Assembly: GCA_019423445.1 (NCBI GenBank)
Contig: JAHZBJ010000073.1
Span: 1 to 10,103 of the forward strand
DNA length: 10,103 nt
From: Oscillospiraceae bacterium
GTDB lineage: Bacteria; Bacillota; Clostridia; Oscillospirales; Ruminococcaceae
Direction of reading: 5' to 3'
Positions 1 through 6,427 of this stretch are shown here, one piece after another. Numbering within the stretch: position 1 is the first letter of the stretch; every line of letters starts with the position of its first letter. A program made the translations under genes and the position numbers. The notes beneath the pieces were generated by a model. The model was not told the origin of the DNA, did not search any database, and saw only the letters and a list, made by a program, of their open reading frames with translations.

Positions 1-727
<727 letters not shown>

Positions 728-771
728 AAAAGGTTCCCCTTTCCCGGCGCTTGCCGAAGACATACACATTT

Positions 772-800
772 ATTATATCCCAAGGTCGCTTCTGGCGCAA
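772..800 (-). promoter_or_regulatory. Promoter for the glycogen phosphorylase gene
   Basis: On the minus strand there is a perfect TATAAT -10 (plus-strand 772-777) with TTGCGC as -35 (plus-strand 795-800) and a 17-bp spacer. It lies about 45 bp upstream of the glgP ATG. The -35 matches the sigma-A consensus only in its TTG. Placement and spacing are right for a housekeeping promoter; this is read from sequence only. Confidence 0.65.
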
Positions 801-863
801 CCGCTTTTCTCTTTTCCCCCAATTCCTCCCCGGGGAAGAGAAAAAAACTTTCCGGCTCTTTTG

Positions 864-887
864 CCTCGCCGCCGCTTATGCTATAAT
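864..887 (+). promoter_or_regulatory. Extended -10 promoter for the zapA-U32-dut cluster
   Basis: A perfect TATAAT at 882-887 is preceded by TG one base upstream (879-880), making an extended -10 element. The -35 is weak: TTGCCT-like sequence lies around 861-866 with 15-17 bp spacing, which an extended -10 can tolerate. The short leader that follows contains a small hairpin (CCCGC 903-907 with GCGGG 916-920) just before the zapA ribosome binding site. Together with the minus-strand promoter this makes 728-938 a divergent regulatory region with no gene. Confidence 0.65.
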
Positions 888-938
888 AGGGAAAAATGGG
901 GACCCGCGGTCTTTTGCGGGAGAGAGGAAAGGACAGCC

Positions 939-1427
939 ATGGCAACACGGAGCAAAGTAAAGATCCTTGGCAGCACATACTACATCACCACCCAGAACAG
1001 CGAGGACCGGGTGCGGGAGATCGAGGAGGAGCTGAACAGCCAGCTGGGGGAGATCATGGAGCAGCGCCCCACCCTCTCGGCTCTGGATGCCCTGGTGATC
1101 CTGGCCCTGAACCTGATGGACCAGATCACTGAGGTGGAGGAATCCACCGACCGGATGCGGGAGCAGCTGAGCCAGTATCTGGAGGACGCGGCCAAGGCCC
1201 GGATGGGCCTGGAGGACCAGAAGCGCCAGGCGGACCGCCTGCGCCAGGACCTGGCGGACCAGAAGCGCCAGGCGGACCGGACCCGTCAGGAACTGGAGGA
1301 TCAGAAGCGTCAGAACGGCCAGCTGCGCCAGAGCGCCGAGGACCTGAAGCGCCAGAACGGCCAGCTGCGCCAGAACCTGGAGGAGCAGAAGCGCCAGAAT
1401 GAGCGTCTGCGTCAGGAGCGGCGCTGA
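939..1427 (+). CDS. zapA: ZapA-like cell division protein with a five-repeat coiled-coil tail
   Basis: ZapA proteins bind FtsZ and bundle its filaments, stabilising the Z ring at midcell. The first ~70 residues look like ZapA: a short beta-type start (KVKILGSTYYITT, residues 6-18), a basic/acidic helix (EDRVREIEEELNSQL), and the helix LSALDALVILALNLMDQI (46-63). At 162 residues it is longer than the usual ~80-110. The extra length is a highly charged C-terminal tail of five 14-residue repeats (residues 91-160), clearly coiled-coil. The start at 939 follows AGAGGAAAGG (923-932) with a 6-base gap. The frame is open further upstream, but that stretch overlaps the promoter. It is followed 13 bases later by the U32 gene, so they are probably cotranscribed. 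The ZapA call rests on the N-terminal pattern and gene context; another small coiled-coil protein is possible but less likely. Confidence 0.82.
   Translation: MATRSKVKILGSTYYITTQNSEDRVREIEEELNSQLGEIMEQRPTLSALDALVILALNLMDQITEVEESTDRMREQLSQYLEDAAKARMGLEDQKRQADRLRQDLADQKRQADRTRQELEDQKRQNGQLRQSAEDLKRQNGQLRQNLEEQKRQNERLRQERR
1209..1418 (+). repeat. Five tandem 42-bp repeats inside zapA
   Basis: Five in-frame copies of a 42-bp unit encode 14-residue repeats, from LEDQKRQADRLRQD through LADQKRQADRTRQE, LEDQKRQNGQLRQS and AEDLKRQNGQLRQN to LEEQKRQNERLRQE. Each is two heptads with Leu/Ala at the first position and a near-invariant KRQ. The nucleotide copies are also very similar (the CAGAAGCGCCAG stretch recurs), which points to recent slippage or recombination rather than ancient divergence. 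Confidence 0.9.
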
Positions 1428-1440
1428 GGTGGGGAACACA

Positions 1441-3513
1441 ATGGAAAAGAAGAAAATGCAGATTCTGGCCCCGGCCGGGGGGCGGCAGCAGCTCATCGCC
1501 GCAGTGCGCAGCGGAGCCGACGCCGTTTACCTGGGCGCCGGGGCCTTCAACGCCCGGCAGAACGCCGAGAATTTCGGGGATGGGGGACTCCGGGAGGCGG
1601 TGGCCTACTGTCACGGCCGGGGGGTGAAGGTCCACGTCACCCTCAACACCCTGGTCACCGACCGGGAGATGCCCGCCCTGCTGGACCAGCTCCGGGAGAT
1701 CGCCGAAAGCGGCGCCGACGTCATGATTGTCCAGGACCTGGGGGTGGCGGCCCTGGCCCGGGAGTGCTGTCCCAGCCTCCCCATCCACGCCAGCACCCAG
1801 CTTTCCATCCATAACGCCGCGGGAGCCCGGGCCATGAAGGACCTGGGCTTTTCCTGCATCGTTCTGGCACGGGAGCTTACTGCCGGGGAGATCACCGCTA
1901 TCCACCGGGAGGTGGGGGAGGAGATTGACCTGGAAACCTTCGTCCACGGGGCCCTGTGCATGAGCCTTTCGGGGCAGTGCTACCTCTCCGCCATGCTGGG
2001 GGAGCGCAGCGGCAACCGGGGTCTCTGCGCCCAGCCCTGCCGGCTGGATTTCCGCTCCCCCTACGGCCGGGAGTACGCCCTTTCCCTGAAGGACCTCTCC
2101 CTGGTGGACCGGATGAAGGAACTGGAGGCCACGGGGGTCAGCTATCTGAAAATCGAGGGACGGATGAAGCGGCCGGAGTATGTGGCCGCCGCCACCGCCG
2201 CCTGCCGGGCCGCCCGGGACGGCCTGCCCTACGACACCGAAGCCCTCCGGGCGGTGTTTTCCCGGAGCGGCTTCACCGACGGCTATTTCACCGGCCGCCG
2301 GGATATTTCCATGTTCGGCTGGCGCCGGAAAGAGGACGTCACCGCCGCCGCCGGGGTGCTCCGGGAGCTGGAGGCCTCCTACCGGGCCGAGGCCCCTCTG
2401 GTGCCGGTGGATATGGAGCTTTCCATCCAGGGGGGTGAGCCGGTGACCCTTGCCGTCACCGACGGGGAGCGCCGGGTGGTCCGGGAGGGGGAGGTCCCCC
2501 AGACCGCCCTGAACCGCCCCACCGACGAGGCCCTCTGCCGCCGGGCCCTGGAGAAGACCGGAGGTACCCCTTTCCATCTCCGGGAGCTCCGCTGCCAGGT
2601 GGGGGAGGGGCTGATGGTTCCTGTTTCGGCCCTGAACGCTCTGCGGAAAGCCGCCCTGGAGGAGCTGCTGGCCCTCCGGGAAGAGATCGTCCCCCATCCC
2701 TTCCGGGAGCCGGCGCCTTTGGAGGTCCCGCCCCGGGACAAGAAGCCCGGGAAGCCGGAACTCCGGGTCCGGGTGGAGCGGAGGGAGCAGCTTTCCCCTG
2801 TCCTCACACAAAACGCCGCCCGGGTCATCCTCCCGGTGGAAGAGCTGGGGGAGCACCGGGAGCTTCTGGGGGAGCTGGGGGACCGCCTGACGGCGGAACT
2901 GCCGGTTTTCATTCCGCCCCAAGGGGAAAAGCCCCTTCTGGAGCTTCTTTCCGCCCTCAGGGGGGAGGGGCTTTCCGCCGCCCTCTGCGGCAGCCCCGGC
3001 GCTGCCGCCCTGGCCCGCCGGGCCGGGCTCCGGGTCTTTGGGGACTGGGGCCTCAACATCCTCAACTCCCGGGCCATGGCCGCCAGCCGCAGGTGGGGGG
3101 TGGAGGATCTGACCCTCTCCTTTGAAGCCAATCTCCGCCAGGCTGTTTCTCTGGAGGGGGGGATCCCCTTCGGGGTCATCGGCTACGGCCATCTGCCCCT
3201 GATGACCTTCCGGGCCTGCCCGGCCCAGGGTCCCAAGGGCTGCGGCGGCTGCCAGGGGAGAGCGGTCCTCCGGGACCGCCTGGGGAAGGAGTTCCCCGTC
3301 CTCTGCCACCGCCGGCAGTACAGCCAGCTTCTCAACTCCCTCCCCCTCTACCTGGGGGACAAGCAGGACAGCCTCCGGGGCCTGGACCACGTTACCCTCC
3401 GGTTCACCGTGGAGGACCCCGGCCGCTGCGCCAGAATCATGGAGCTGTGGCTGGAGGGCTCCCCCCTCCGGGAGGAGCGCACCAACGGCCTCTATTTCCG
3501 GGATCTCAAGTAG
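1441..3513 (+). CDS. U32-family protein with DUF3656-type middle domain (RlhA/TrhP-like)
   Basis: U32 proteins are annotated as collagenase-like peptidases, but characterised members (E. coli RlhA and TrhP/YegQ, Bacillus TrhP1/P2) are needed for hydroxylation of cytidine in 23S rRNA or uridine in tRNA. This 690-residue protein opens with the typical ILAPAGGRQQLIAAVRSGADAVYLG and carries the full U32 signature at residues 165-183 (E-x-F-x-x-G-A-L-C-x4-G-x-C-x-L-S). Cysteines C173, C180, C196 and C200 are likely Fe-S ligands. Residues ~315-420 resemble DUF3656, found in RlhA-type members. A second cysteine set (C593, C601, C604, C622) lies near the C-terminus. I prefer the ATG at 1441: GAGGTGG (1426-1432) sits 8 bases upstream, and the alternative ATG at 1399 would overlap zapA. 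It ends 12 bases before dut. The length and domain order favour an rRNA-type (RlhA-like) role over the shorter tRNA-type proteins; that is inference. Confidence 0.92.
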   Translation: MEKKKMQILAPAGGRQQLIAAVRSGADAVYLGAGAFNARQNAENFGDGGLREAVAYCHGRGVKVHVTLNTLVTDREMPALLDQLREIAESGADVMIVQDLGVAALARECCPSLPIHASTQLSIHNAAGARAMKDLGFSCIVLARELTAGEITAIHREVGEEIDLETFVHGALCMSLSGQCYLSAMLGERSGNRGLCAQPCRLDFRSPYGREYALSLKDLSLVDRMKELEATGVSYLKIEGRMKRPEYVAAATAACRAARDGLPYDTEALRAVFSRSGFTDGYFTGRRDISMFGWRRKEDVTAAAGVLRELEASYRAEAPLVPVDMELSIQGGEPVTLAVTDGERRVVREGEVPQTALNRPTDEALCRRALEKTGGTPFHLRELRCQVGEGLMVPVSALNALRKAALEELLALREEIVPHPFREPAPLEVPPRDKKPGKPELRVRVERREQLSPVLTQNAARVILPVEELGEHRELLGELGDRLTAELPVFIPPQGEKPLLELLSALRGEGLSAALCGSPGAAALARRAGLRVFGDWGLNILNSRAMAASRRWGVEDLTLSFEANLRQAVSLEGGIPFGVIGYGHLPLMTFRACPAQGPKGCGGCQGRAVLRDRLGKEFPVLCHRRQYSQLLNSLPLYLGDKQDSLRGLDHVTLRFTVEDPGRCARIMELWLEGSPLREERTNGLYFRDLK

Positions 3514-3517
3514 GAGG
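3512..3517 (+). promoter_or_regulatory. Ribosome binding site that fixes the GTG start of dut
   Basis: A perfect AGGAGG overlaps the TAG stop of the U32 gene (3511-3513) and lies 8 bases before GTG 3526. The overlap suggests dut translation may be coupled to termination of the upstream gene. Confidence 0.8.
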
Positions 3518-3525
3518 AAGGACCA

Positions 3526-3999
3526 GTGGAAACTTCTCAGAAAAATAACCAAGCCGGCGGGGCTGCCGTCCTGCCGGTGAAGCTGCTGCGCCCCGGGGCG
3601 GTACTGCCCCGGAGGGGCACCCCCGGCAGTGCCGGGCTGGATCTCTCCGCCGCCGTGGAATCGCCGGTGGAGATCCGCCACGGCCAGGTGGTGGGGATCC
3701 CCACCGGCATCGCCATCCAGCTGGAGCCGGGGCAGGTCTGCCTGGTGTTCGGCCGCAGCGGCCTGGGTTCCAAGCACGGGGTGGCCCCCGCCAACGCCGT
3801 TGGGGTGGTGGACAGCGACTACCGGGGGGAACTGACGGTGTTCCTCACCTGTCACAAGCCGGAAGGCTATACTGTCCAGCCCGGGGAGCGCATCGCCCAG
3901 ATGGTGATTCTCCCGGTGGCCATGCTGGAACCTGTAGAAGTCCGGGAGCTGGACGAGACCCAGCGGGGAACCGGCGGTTTCGGCTCCACCGGTTTTTAA
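3526..3999 (+). CDS. dut: dUTP diphosphatase (dUTPase)
   Basis: Hydrolyses dUTP to dUMP and pyrophosphate, keeping uracil out of DNA and supplying dUMP for thymidylate synthesis; the family works as a cytoplasmic homotrimer. All five trimeric-dUTPase motifs are present in the 157 residues: I, GSAGLDLSA (34-42); II, GRSGLGSKHG (76-85); III, NAVGVVDSDYRGEL (90-103) with the catalytic Asp96 and Tyr99; IV, GERIAQMV (120-127); V, RGTGGFGSTG (147-156). The start is GTG at 3526: AGGAGG (3512-3517), which overlaps the stop codon of the U32 gene, is 8 bases upstream, and the first residues precede the conserved core correctly. It is tightly spaced after the U32 gene, so cotranscription is likely. The TAA stop at 3997-3999 abuts the repeat element directly. 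Confidence 0.97.
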   Translation: METSQKNNQAGGAAVLPVKLLRPGAVLPRRGTPGSAGLDLSAAVESPVEIRHGQVVGIPTGIAIQLEPGQVCLVFGRSGLGSKHGVAPANAVGVVDSDYRGELTVFLTCHKPEGYTVQPGERIAQMVILPVAMLEPVEVRELDETQRGTGGFGSTGF

Positions 4000-4069
4000 G
4001 TCCGTGAGAAGCGTTGTGCAAATCGAAACGTTGTGCGCCGCTCCCTGGCGGCCCAGGGGCCGCACCCAT

Positions 4070-4240
4070 GTCCGTGAGCAAACGGACGCAGAGGCGCAAG
4101 CGACTGCCTCGCTCCCTGAGCATATCACCTAGGATTCAGAAGGCGGTTGTGTGGGTGTATCCTGGGTTCTTCCCAGCCCGGGTTGTTTGTTCAGGGAGCG
4201 AGGTACCGCCTTACGCCTTTGTGTCCCTTTTCTCACGGAC
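4070..4240. repeat. Inverted repeat core with conserved centre
   Basis: Arms 4070-4119 and 4191-4240 are inverted copies of each other, matching at about 40 of 50 positions by hand alignment, with identical ends (GTCCGTGAG outside, CCTCGCTCCCTGA inside). The centre holds a further dyad, ACCTAGGAT (4127-4135) against ATCCTGGGT (4159-4167), and a small hairpin CTGGG (4162-4166) with CCCAG (4172-4176). The first part of the centre (4120-4156) matches 10067-10103 at 33 of 37 positions. As RNA the 171 bases could fold into one long stem. Confidence 0.8.
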
Positions 4241-4457
4241 CTGAAAAGAGCGGCGCACAAACTTACGCCTCGCAGAAGGTATCCTCACGGACCCGCCAGC
4301 CGGCTCCAGCCGGCCAGAGAGCGGGGCACAAACTTACGGCCTCGCAGAAGGTATTCTCACGGACCCGCCAGCCGGCTCCAGCCGGCCAGAGAGCGGCGCA
4401 CAAACTTACGCCTCGCAGAAGGTATTCTCACGGACCCGGGAGCGGGCCCTGGCCCGC
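4241..4457. repeat. 72-bp tandem repeat array (core plus hairpin module)
   Basis: Three minus-oriented cores end with CTCACGGAC at 4292, 4364 and 4435, a period of 72 and 71 bp. Each is followed by a GC-rich hairpin module. The first two modules are identical (GCCGGC-tcca-GCCGGC, at 4299-4314 and 4371-4386). The last is different (GCGGGCC-ct-GGCCCGC, 4442-4457). The first core instead begins with a CTGAAAAGAG boundary that matches the TTTTCGG boundary of the core at 9965-10016. Confidence 0.88.
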
Positions 4458-4493
4458 CTTACGGACACAAACAGAAAGGAAGGAACCCATCCC

Positions 4494-5105
4494 ATGGCTC
4501 AGCCCCATCTGATTCTTGCCTCCCAGTCGCCCCGGCGGCGGGAGCTGATGACCCTCATCACTCCGGACTTTTCGGTCCAGGTCTCCGACGCCGACGAGAC
4601 CATCGCCCCCGGCACCCTGCCGGGGGATGCGGTGGAAGAACTGGCCCTCCGGAAGGCCCGGGCGGTACTGGCTCTCCAGAAGTGTCCGGAGGACTGTCTG
4701 GTGGTGGGGGCTGATACCGTAGTGGCGGTGGACGGCCGGATCCTGGGCAAGCCCCGGGACCGCCAGGAGTGTCTCTGGATGCTCTCCCTTCTCTCCGGGC
4801 GGGAACACACCGTCTTCACCGGGGCAGCCGTCCTGGGAAGGGGAGAAGAGCGGCGCTTCCGGGAGGAGGCCCGGGTGGAATTCTGGCCTCTTTCCCGGGA
4901 GGAGATGGAGTGGTACGCCTCCACCCCCGAGCCCTACGACAAGGCCGGCGGATACGGCATCCAGGGCCTTGGGGCGGTGCTGGTGAAGGGGATCCGGGGG
5001 GATTTCTTCACCGTTATGGGGCTGCCGGTGGCCCGGCTCTGGCGGGAGCTGCGCCAGGCGGCTCCGGAGGCCTTCCCCCTGGGAGAAAAGTTTATAAAAT
5101 CATAA
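4494..5105 (+). CDS. maf: Maf-family nucleotide pyrophosphatase (probably dTTP/UTP type)
   Basis: Maf proteins hydrolyse non-canonical or excess nucleoside triphosphates to monophosphates and pyrophosphate, a house-cleaning role; Maf in Bacillus is also linked to septum formation. The 203 residues show the family marks: LILASQSPRRREL at 6-18 (phosphate-binding SxxR), GADTVV at 72-77 with Asp74, KAGGYGIQG at 150-158, and GDFFTVMGLP at 169-178. The KAG.YGIQG form resembles the dTTP/UTP subfamily (YhdE/Maf) more than the 7-methyl-GTP subfamily (YceF), though I hold this loosely. The ATG at 4494 follows AAAGGAAGGA (4475-4484). It lies directly downstream of the repeat array, which separates it from dut, and directly upstream of mreB, a neighbour order familiar from Bacillus and Clostridia. 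I see no clear promoter of its own. Confidence 0.95.
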   Translation: MAQPHLILASQSPRRRELMTLITPDFSVQVSDADETIAPGTLPGDAVEELALRKARAVLALQKCPEDCLVVGADTVVAVDGRILGKPRDRQECLWMLSLLSGREHTVFTGAAVLGRGEERRFREEARVEFWPLSREEMEWYASTPEPYDKAGGYGIQGLGAVLVKGIRGDFFTVMGLPVARLWRELRQAAPEAFPLGEKFIKS

Positions 5106-5143
5106 CAAATTCCGGGAGAAGTTTCCTTGTTTACCGGAATTTG
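5106..5143. promoter_or_regulatory. Perfect 10-bp inverted repeat overlapping the mreB promoter
   Basis: CAAATTCCGG (5106-5115) and CCGGAATTTG (5134-5143) are exact reverse complements separated by 18 bp. The dyad starts right after the maf stop codon; its right arm lies in the spacer of the mreB promoter and the -35 is in the loop. It could be a regulator-binding site or a 3' hairpin for the maf transcript. No T-run follows, so an intrinsic terminator is less likely. Confidence 0.6.
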
Positions 5144-5155
5144 CTGTGATACAAT
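5127..5155 (+). promoter_or_regulatory. Extended -10 promoter upstream of mreB
   Basis: TTGTTT (5127-5132), a 17-bp spacer, then TACAAT (5150-5155) with TG one base upstream (5147-5148), giving an extended -10. This would start transcription near 5162 and leave a leader of about 90 nt before mreB. The leader contains a GGCCGGCC-rich palindromic stretch just ahead of the GGGAAAGGAG ribosome binding site (5231-5240). Confidence 0.7.
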
Positions 5156-5251
5156 ATGAAATGACTATGGGCGCCCTGGTCTGGCAACACTTTTGTGTGT
5201 GGACCGGCATCGGGCCGGCCGGGCCGGAATGGGAAAGGAGCACGGGGAAAC

Positions 5252-6268
5252 ATGTTCGCTTCAAAAAGCATTGGAATTGACCTGGGTACCGCCAATACCC
5301 TGATCTATATGAAAGGCAAAGGAATCATCATGCGGGAGCCGTCGGTGGTGGCGGTGGACGTGCGCACCGACGTGGTGAAATATGTGGGCCAGGCGGCCAA
5401 GGACGTCATCGGCAGGACCCCGGGTTCCATTGTGGCCATCCGTCCCCTGAAGGACGGGGTCATCGCCGACTTCGACGTCACCGCCAGCATGCTCCAGTGG
5501 TTTCTGGAAAAGAGCATCGGCCGGTCCTTCTTCTCCAAGCCCCGGGTGGTGATCTGCATCCCCTCCGGGGTCACCGCCGTGGAACGCCGGGCGGTCCGGG
5601 AAGCGGCCCAGAAGGCGGGGGCCAAGTATGTCACCATCGTTGAGGAGCCTATGGCGGCAGCCATTGGCGCCGGGCTGCCGGTGGAGGAAGCCGTGGGCAG
5701 CATGGTGGTGGACATCGGCGGCGGCACCACCGAAGTGGCGGTGATCTCCATGGGCGGCATCGTGGTAAGCAAGTCGGTGCGGGTGGCCGGAGACGAGTTC
5801 GACAAGGCCATCATCGCCTATGTAAAGAAGAAATACAACCTCCTCATCGGGGAGCGCACCGCCGAGAACATCAAGATCTGCATCGGCTCCGCCTACCCCT
5901 ACGAAAATGAGGAAACGGTGGAAATCAAGGGCCGAAACCTGGCTGACGGTTTCCCCAAGAACATCATCCTCACCCCGCAGGAGATCCGGGAAGCCCTGGT
6001 GGACTCCATTGTGGCCATCCTGGACGCCATCCGCAGCACCCTGGAAAAGACCCCGCCGGAGCTGTCGGCGGATATCATCGACCGGGGGATCACCCTCACC
6101 GGCGGCGGCGCCATGCTCAAAGGGCTGGACCGCCTCATCACCATTGAGACCGGGATGCCGGTGCACATCGCTGAGAATCCCCTGGACTGTGTGGCCCTGG
6201 GGGCGGGGCGGATCCTGGAGGTGTCCTTCCGGCACAACGAGGCCGTTTCCGGCGACGAAAAGGGCTGA
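5252..6268 (+). CDS. mreB: Rod shape-determining protein MreB
   Basis: Bacterial actin homologue that polymerises on ATP at the inner membrane face and steers the elongation machinery around the cell. The 338 residues (Bacillus MreB is of almost the same length) contain the actin-fold nucleotide motifs: phosphate 1, IGIDLGTANTLIY (7-19); phosphate 2, VVDIGGGTTEVAVIS with Asp154 and Gly156-158; and the adenosine motif GITLTGGGAMLKGLD with Gly284-286. EEPMAAAIGAGLP in the middle is also typical. I chose ATG 5252, which follows GGGAAAGGAG and puts the protein start at the usual MFASKSIGIDLG. The open frame extends 19 codons further to an ATG at 5195, but that would run through the GC-palindrome leader. 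It is the first gene of mreB-mreC-mreD-PBP2. A paralogue such as Mbl cannot be fully excluded, but the mreCD neighbours favour MreB. Confidence 0.97.
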   Translation: MFASKSIGIDLGTANTLIYMKGKGIIMREPSVVAVDVRTDVVKYVGQAAKDVIGRTPGSIVAIRPLKDGVIADFDVTASMLQWFLEKSIGRSFFSKPRVVICIPSGVTAVERRAVREAAQKAGAKYVTIVEEPMAAAIGAGLPVEEAVGSMVVDIGGGTTEVAVISMGGIVVSKSVRVAGDEFDKAIIAYVKKKYNLLIGERTAENIKICIGSAYPYENEETVEIKGRNLADGFPKNIILTPQEIREALVDSIVAILDAIRSTLEKTPPELSADIIDRGITLTGGGAMLKGLDRLITIETGMPVHIAENPLDCVALGAGRILEVSFRHNEAVSGDEKG

Positions 6269-6427
6269 GGGAAGCCTGCATAGCGGATTTTCAGGCTCCC
6301 CGGAGCCTGCCTGGGGTTGGAGGCCTCCCGTGGGAGCCCTCCAACCTTGTCTGACTTTACGGGCCGTCGGAGGGAGCCTTCCGCAGGCGGCCCGCCAGCC
6401 CATCCCCCTTAGAAGGAGGCCGACACC
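6269..6427 (+). promoter_or_regulatory. Highly structured mreB-mreC intercistronic spacer
   Basis: The spacer has 159 bases and no open frame of note. It has three strong dyads on the transcript strand: CAGGCTCC...GGAGCCTG (6292-6309); a 32-nt stem at 6315-6346 with outer arms GGTTGGAGG/CCTCCAACC and an inner CTCCC/GGGAG; and CGGGCCG (6360-6366) with CGGCCCG (6388-6394) enclosing GGAGG/CTTCC. In addition AGCCTG (6273-6278) can pair with CAGGCT (6292-6297), competing with the first hairpin. No T-run follows, so none is a plain terminator. The mreC ribosome binding site AGAAGGAGG (6411-6419) is just downstream and unpaired in these stems. Confidence 0.7.

Larger units (their letters stand above)
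4000..4457. repeat. Composite modular intergenic repeat between dut and maf
   Basis: The whole dut-maf gap is repeat sequence. Its core unit runs from GTCCGTGAG, through a CTGCGA-like and TTTGTGC segment, to CGCTC and is about 46-52 bp. Plus-oriented cores: 4000-4046 and 4070-4120. Minus-oriented cores: 4191-4240, 4241-4292, ~4318-4364 and ~4390-4435. Between cores lie GC-rich hairpin modules (4048-4063, 4299-4314, 4371-4386, 4442-4457). A centre segment (4121-4190) separates the two orientations. A related array follows the PBP gene at 9936. The open frames that cross this region have no recognisable product and are caused by the repeats. I see no transposase. The layout is BIME/BOX/MITE-like, but I do not recognise the family. 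Confidence 0.88.

Noticed and set aside
805..848. Pyrimidine/purine inverted sequence (TTCTCTTTTCCCC against GGGGAAGAGAA) followed by an A-run, considered as a terminator
   Set aside because: It lies between two divergent promoters where no transcript should end, needs a 2-base bulge to pair, and is better seen as low-complexity sequence in the intergenic region.
4048..4063. GCGGCCC-AG-GGGCCGC hairpin after dut considered as an intrinsic terminator
   Set aside because: No T-run follows, and comparable hairpins recur as spacer modules of the repeat element.
1126..4128. A 1000-codon open frame on the minus strand opposite the zapA, U32 and dut genes
   Set aside because: It is antisense to three well-supported genes, is Gly/Pro/His-rich with no recognisable motif, and is explained by high GC at third codon positions removing stops on the opposite strand.
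4241..4457. Regularly spaced repeats considered as a CRISPR array
   Set aside because: The spacers are GC hairpins, two of them identical, the repeats change orientation across the region, and no cas gene is nearby.
4014..4714. Plus-strand open frames crossing the repeat array between dut and maf
   Set aside because: Their translations just repeat the 72-bp unit and then run out of frame into maf; no protein family is recognisable.
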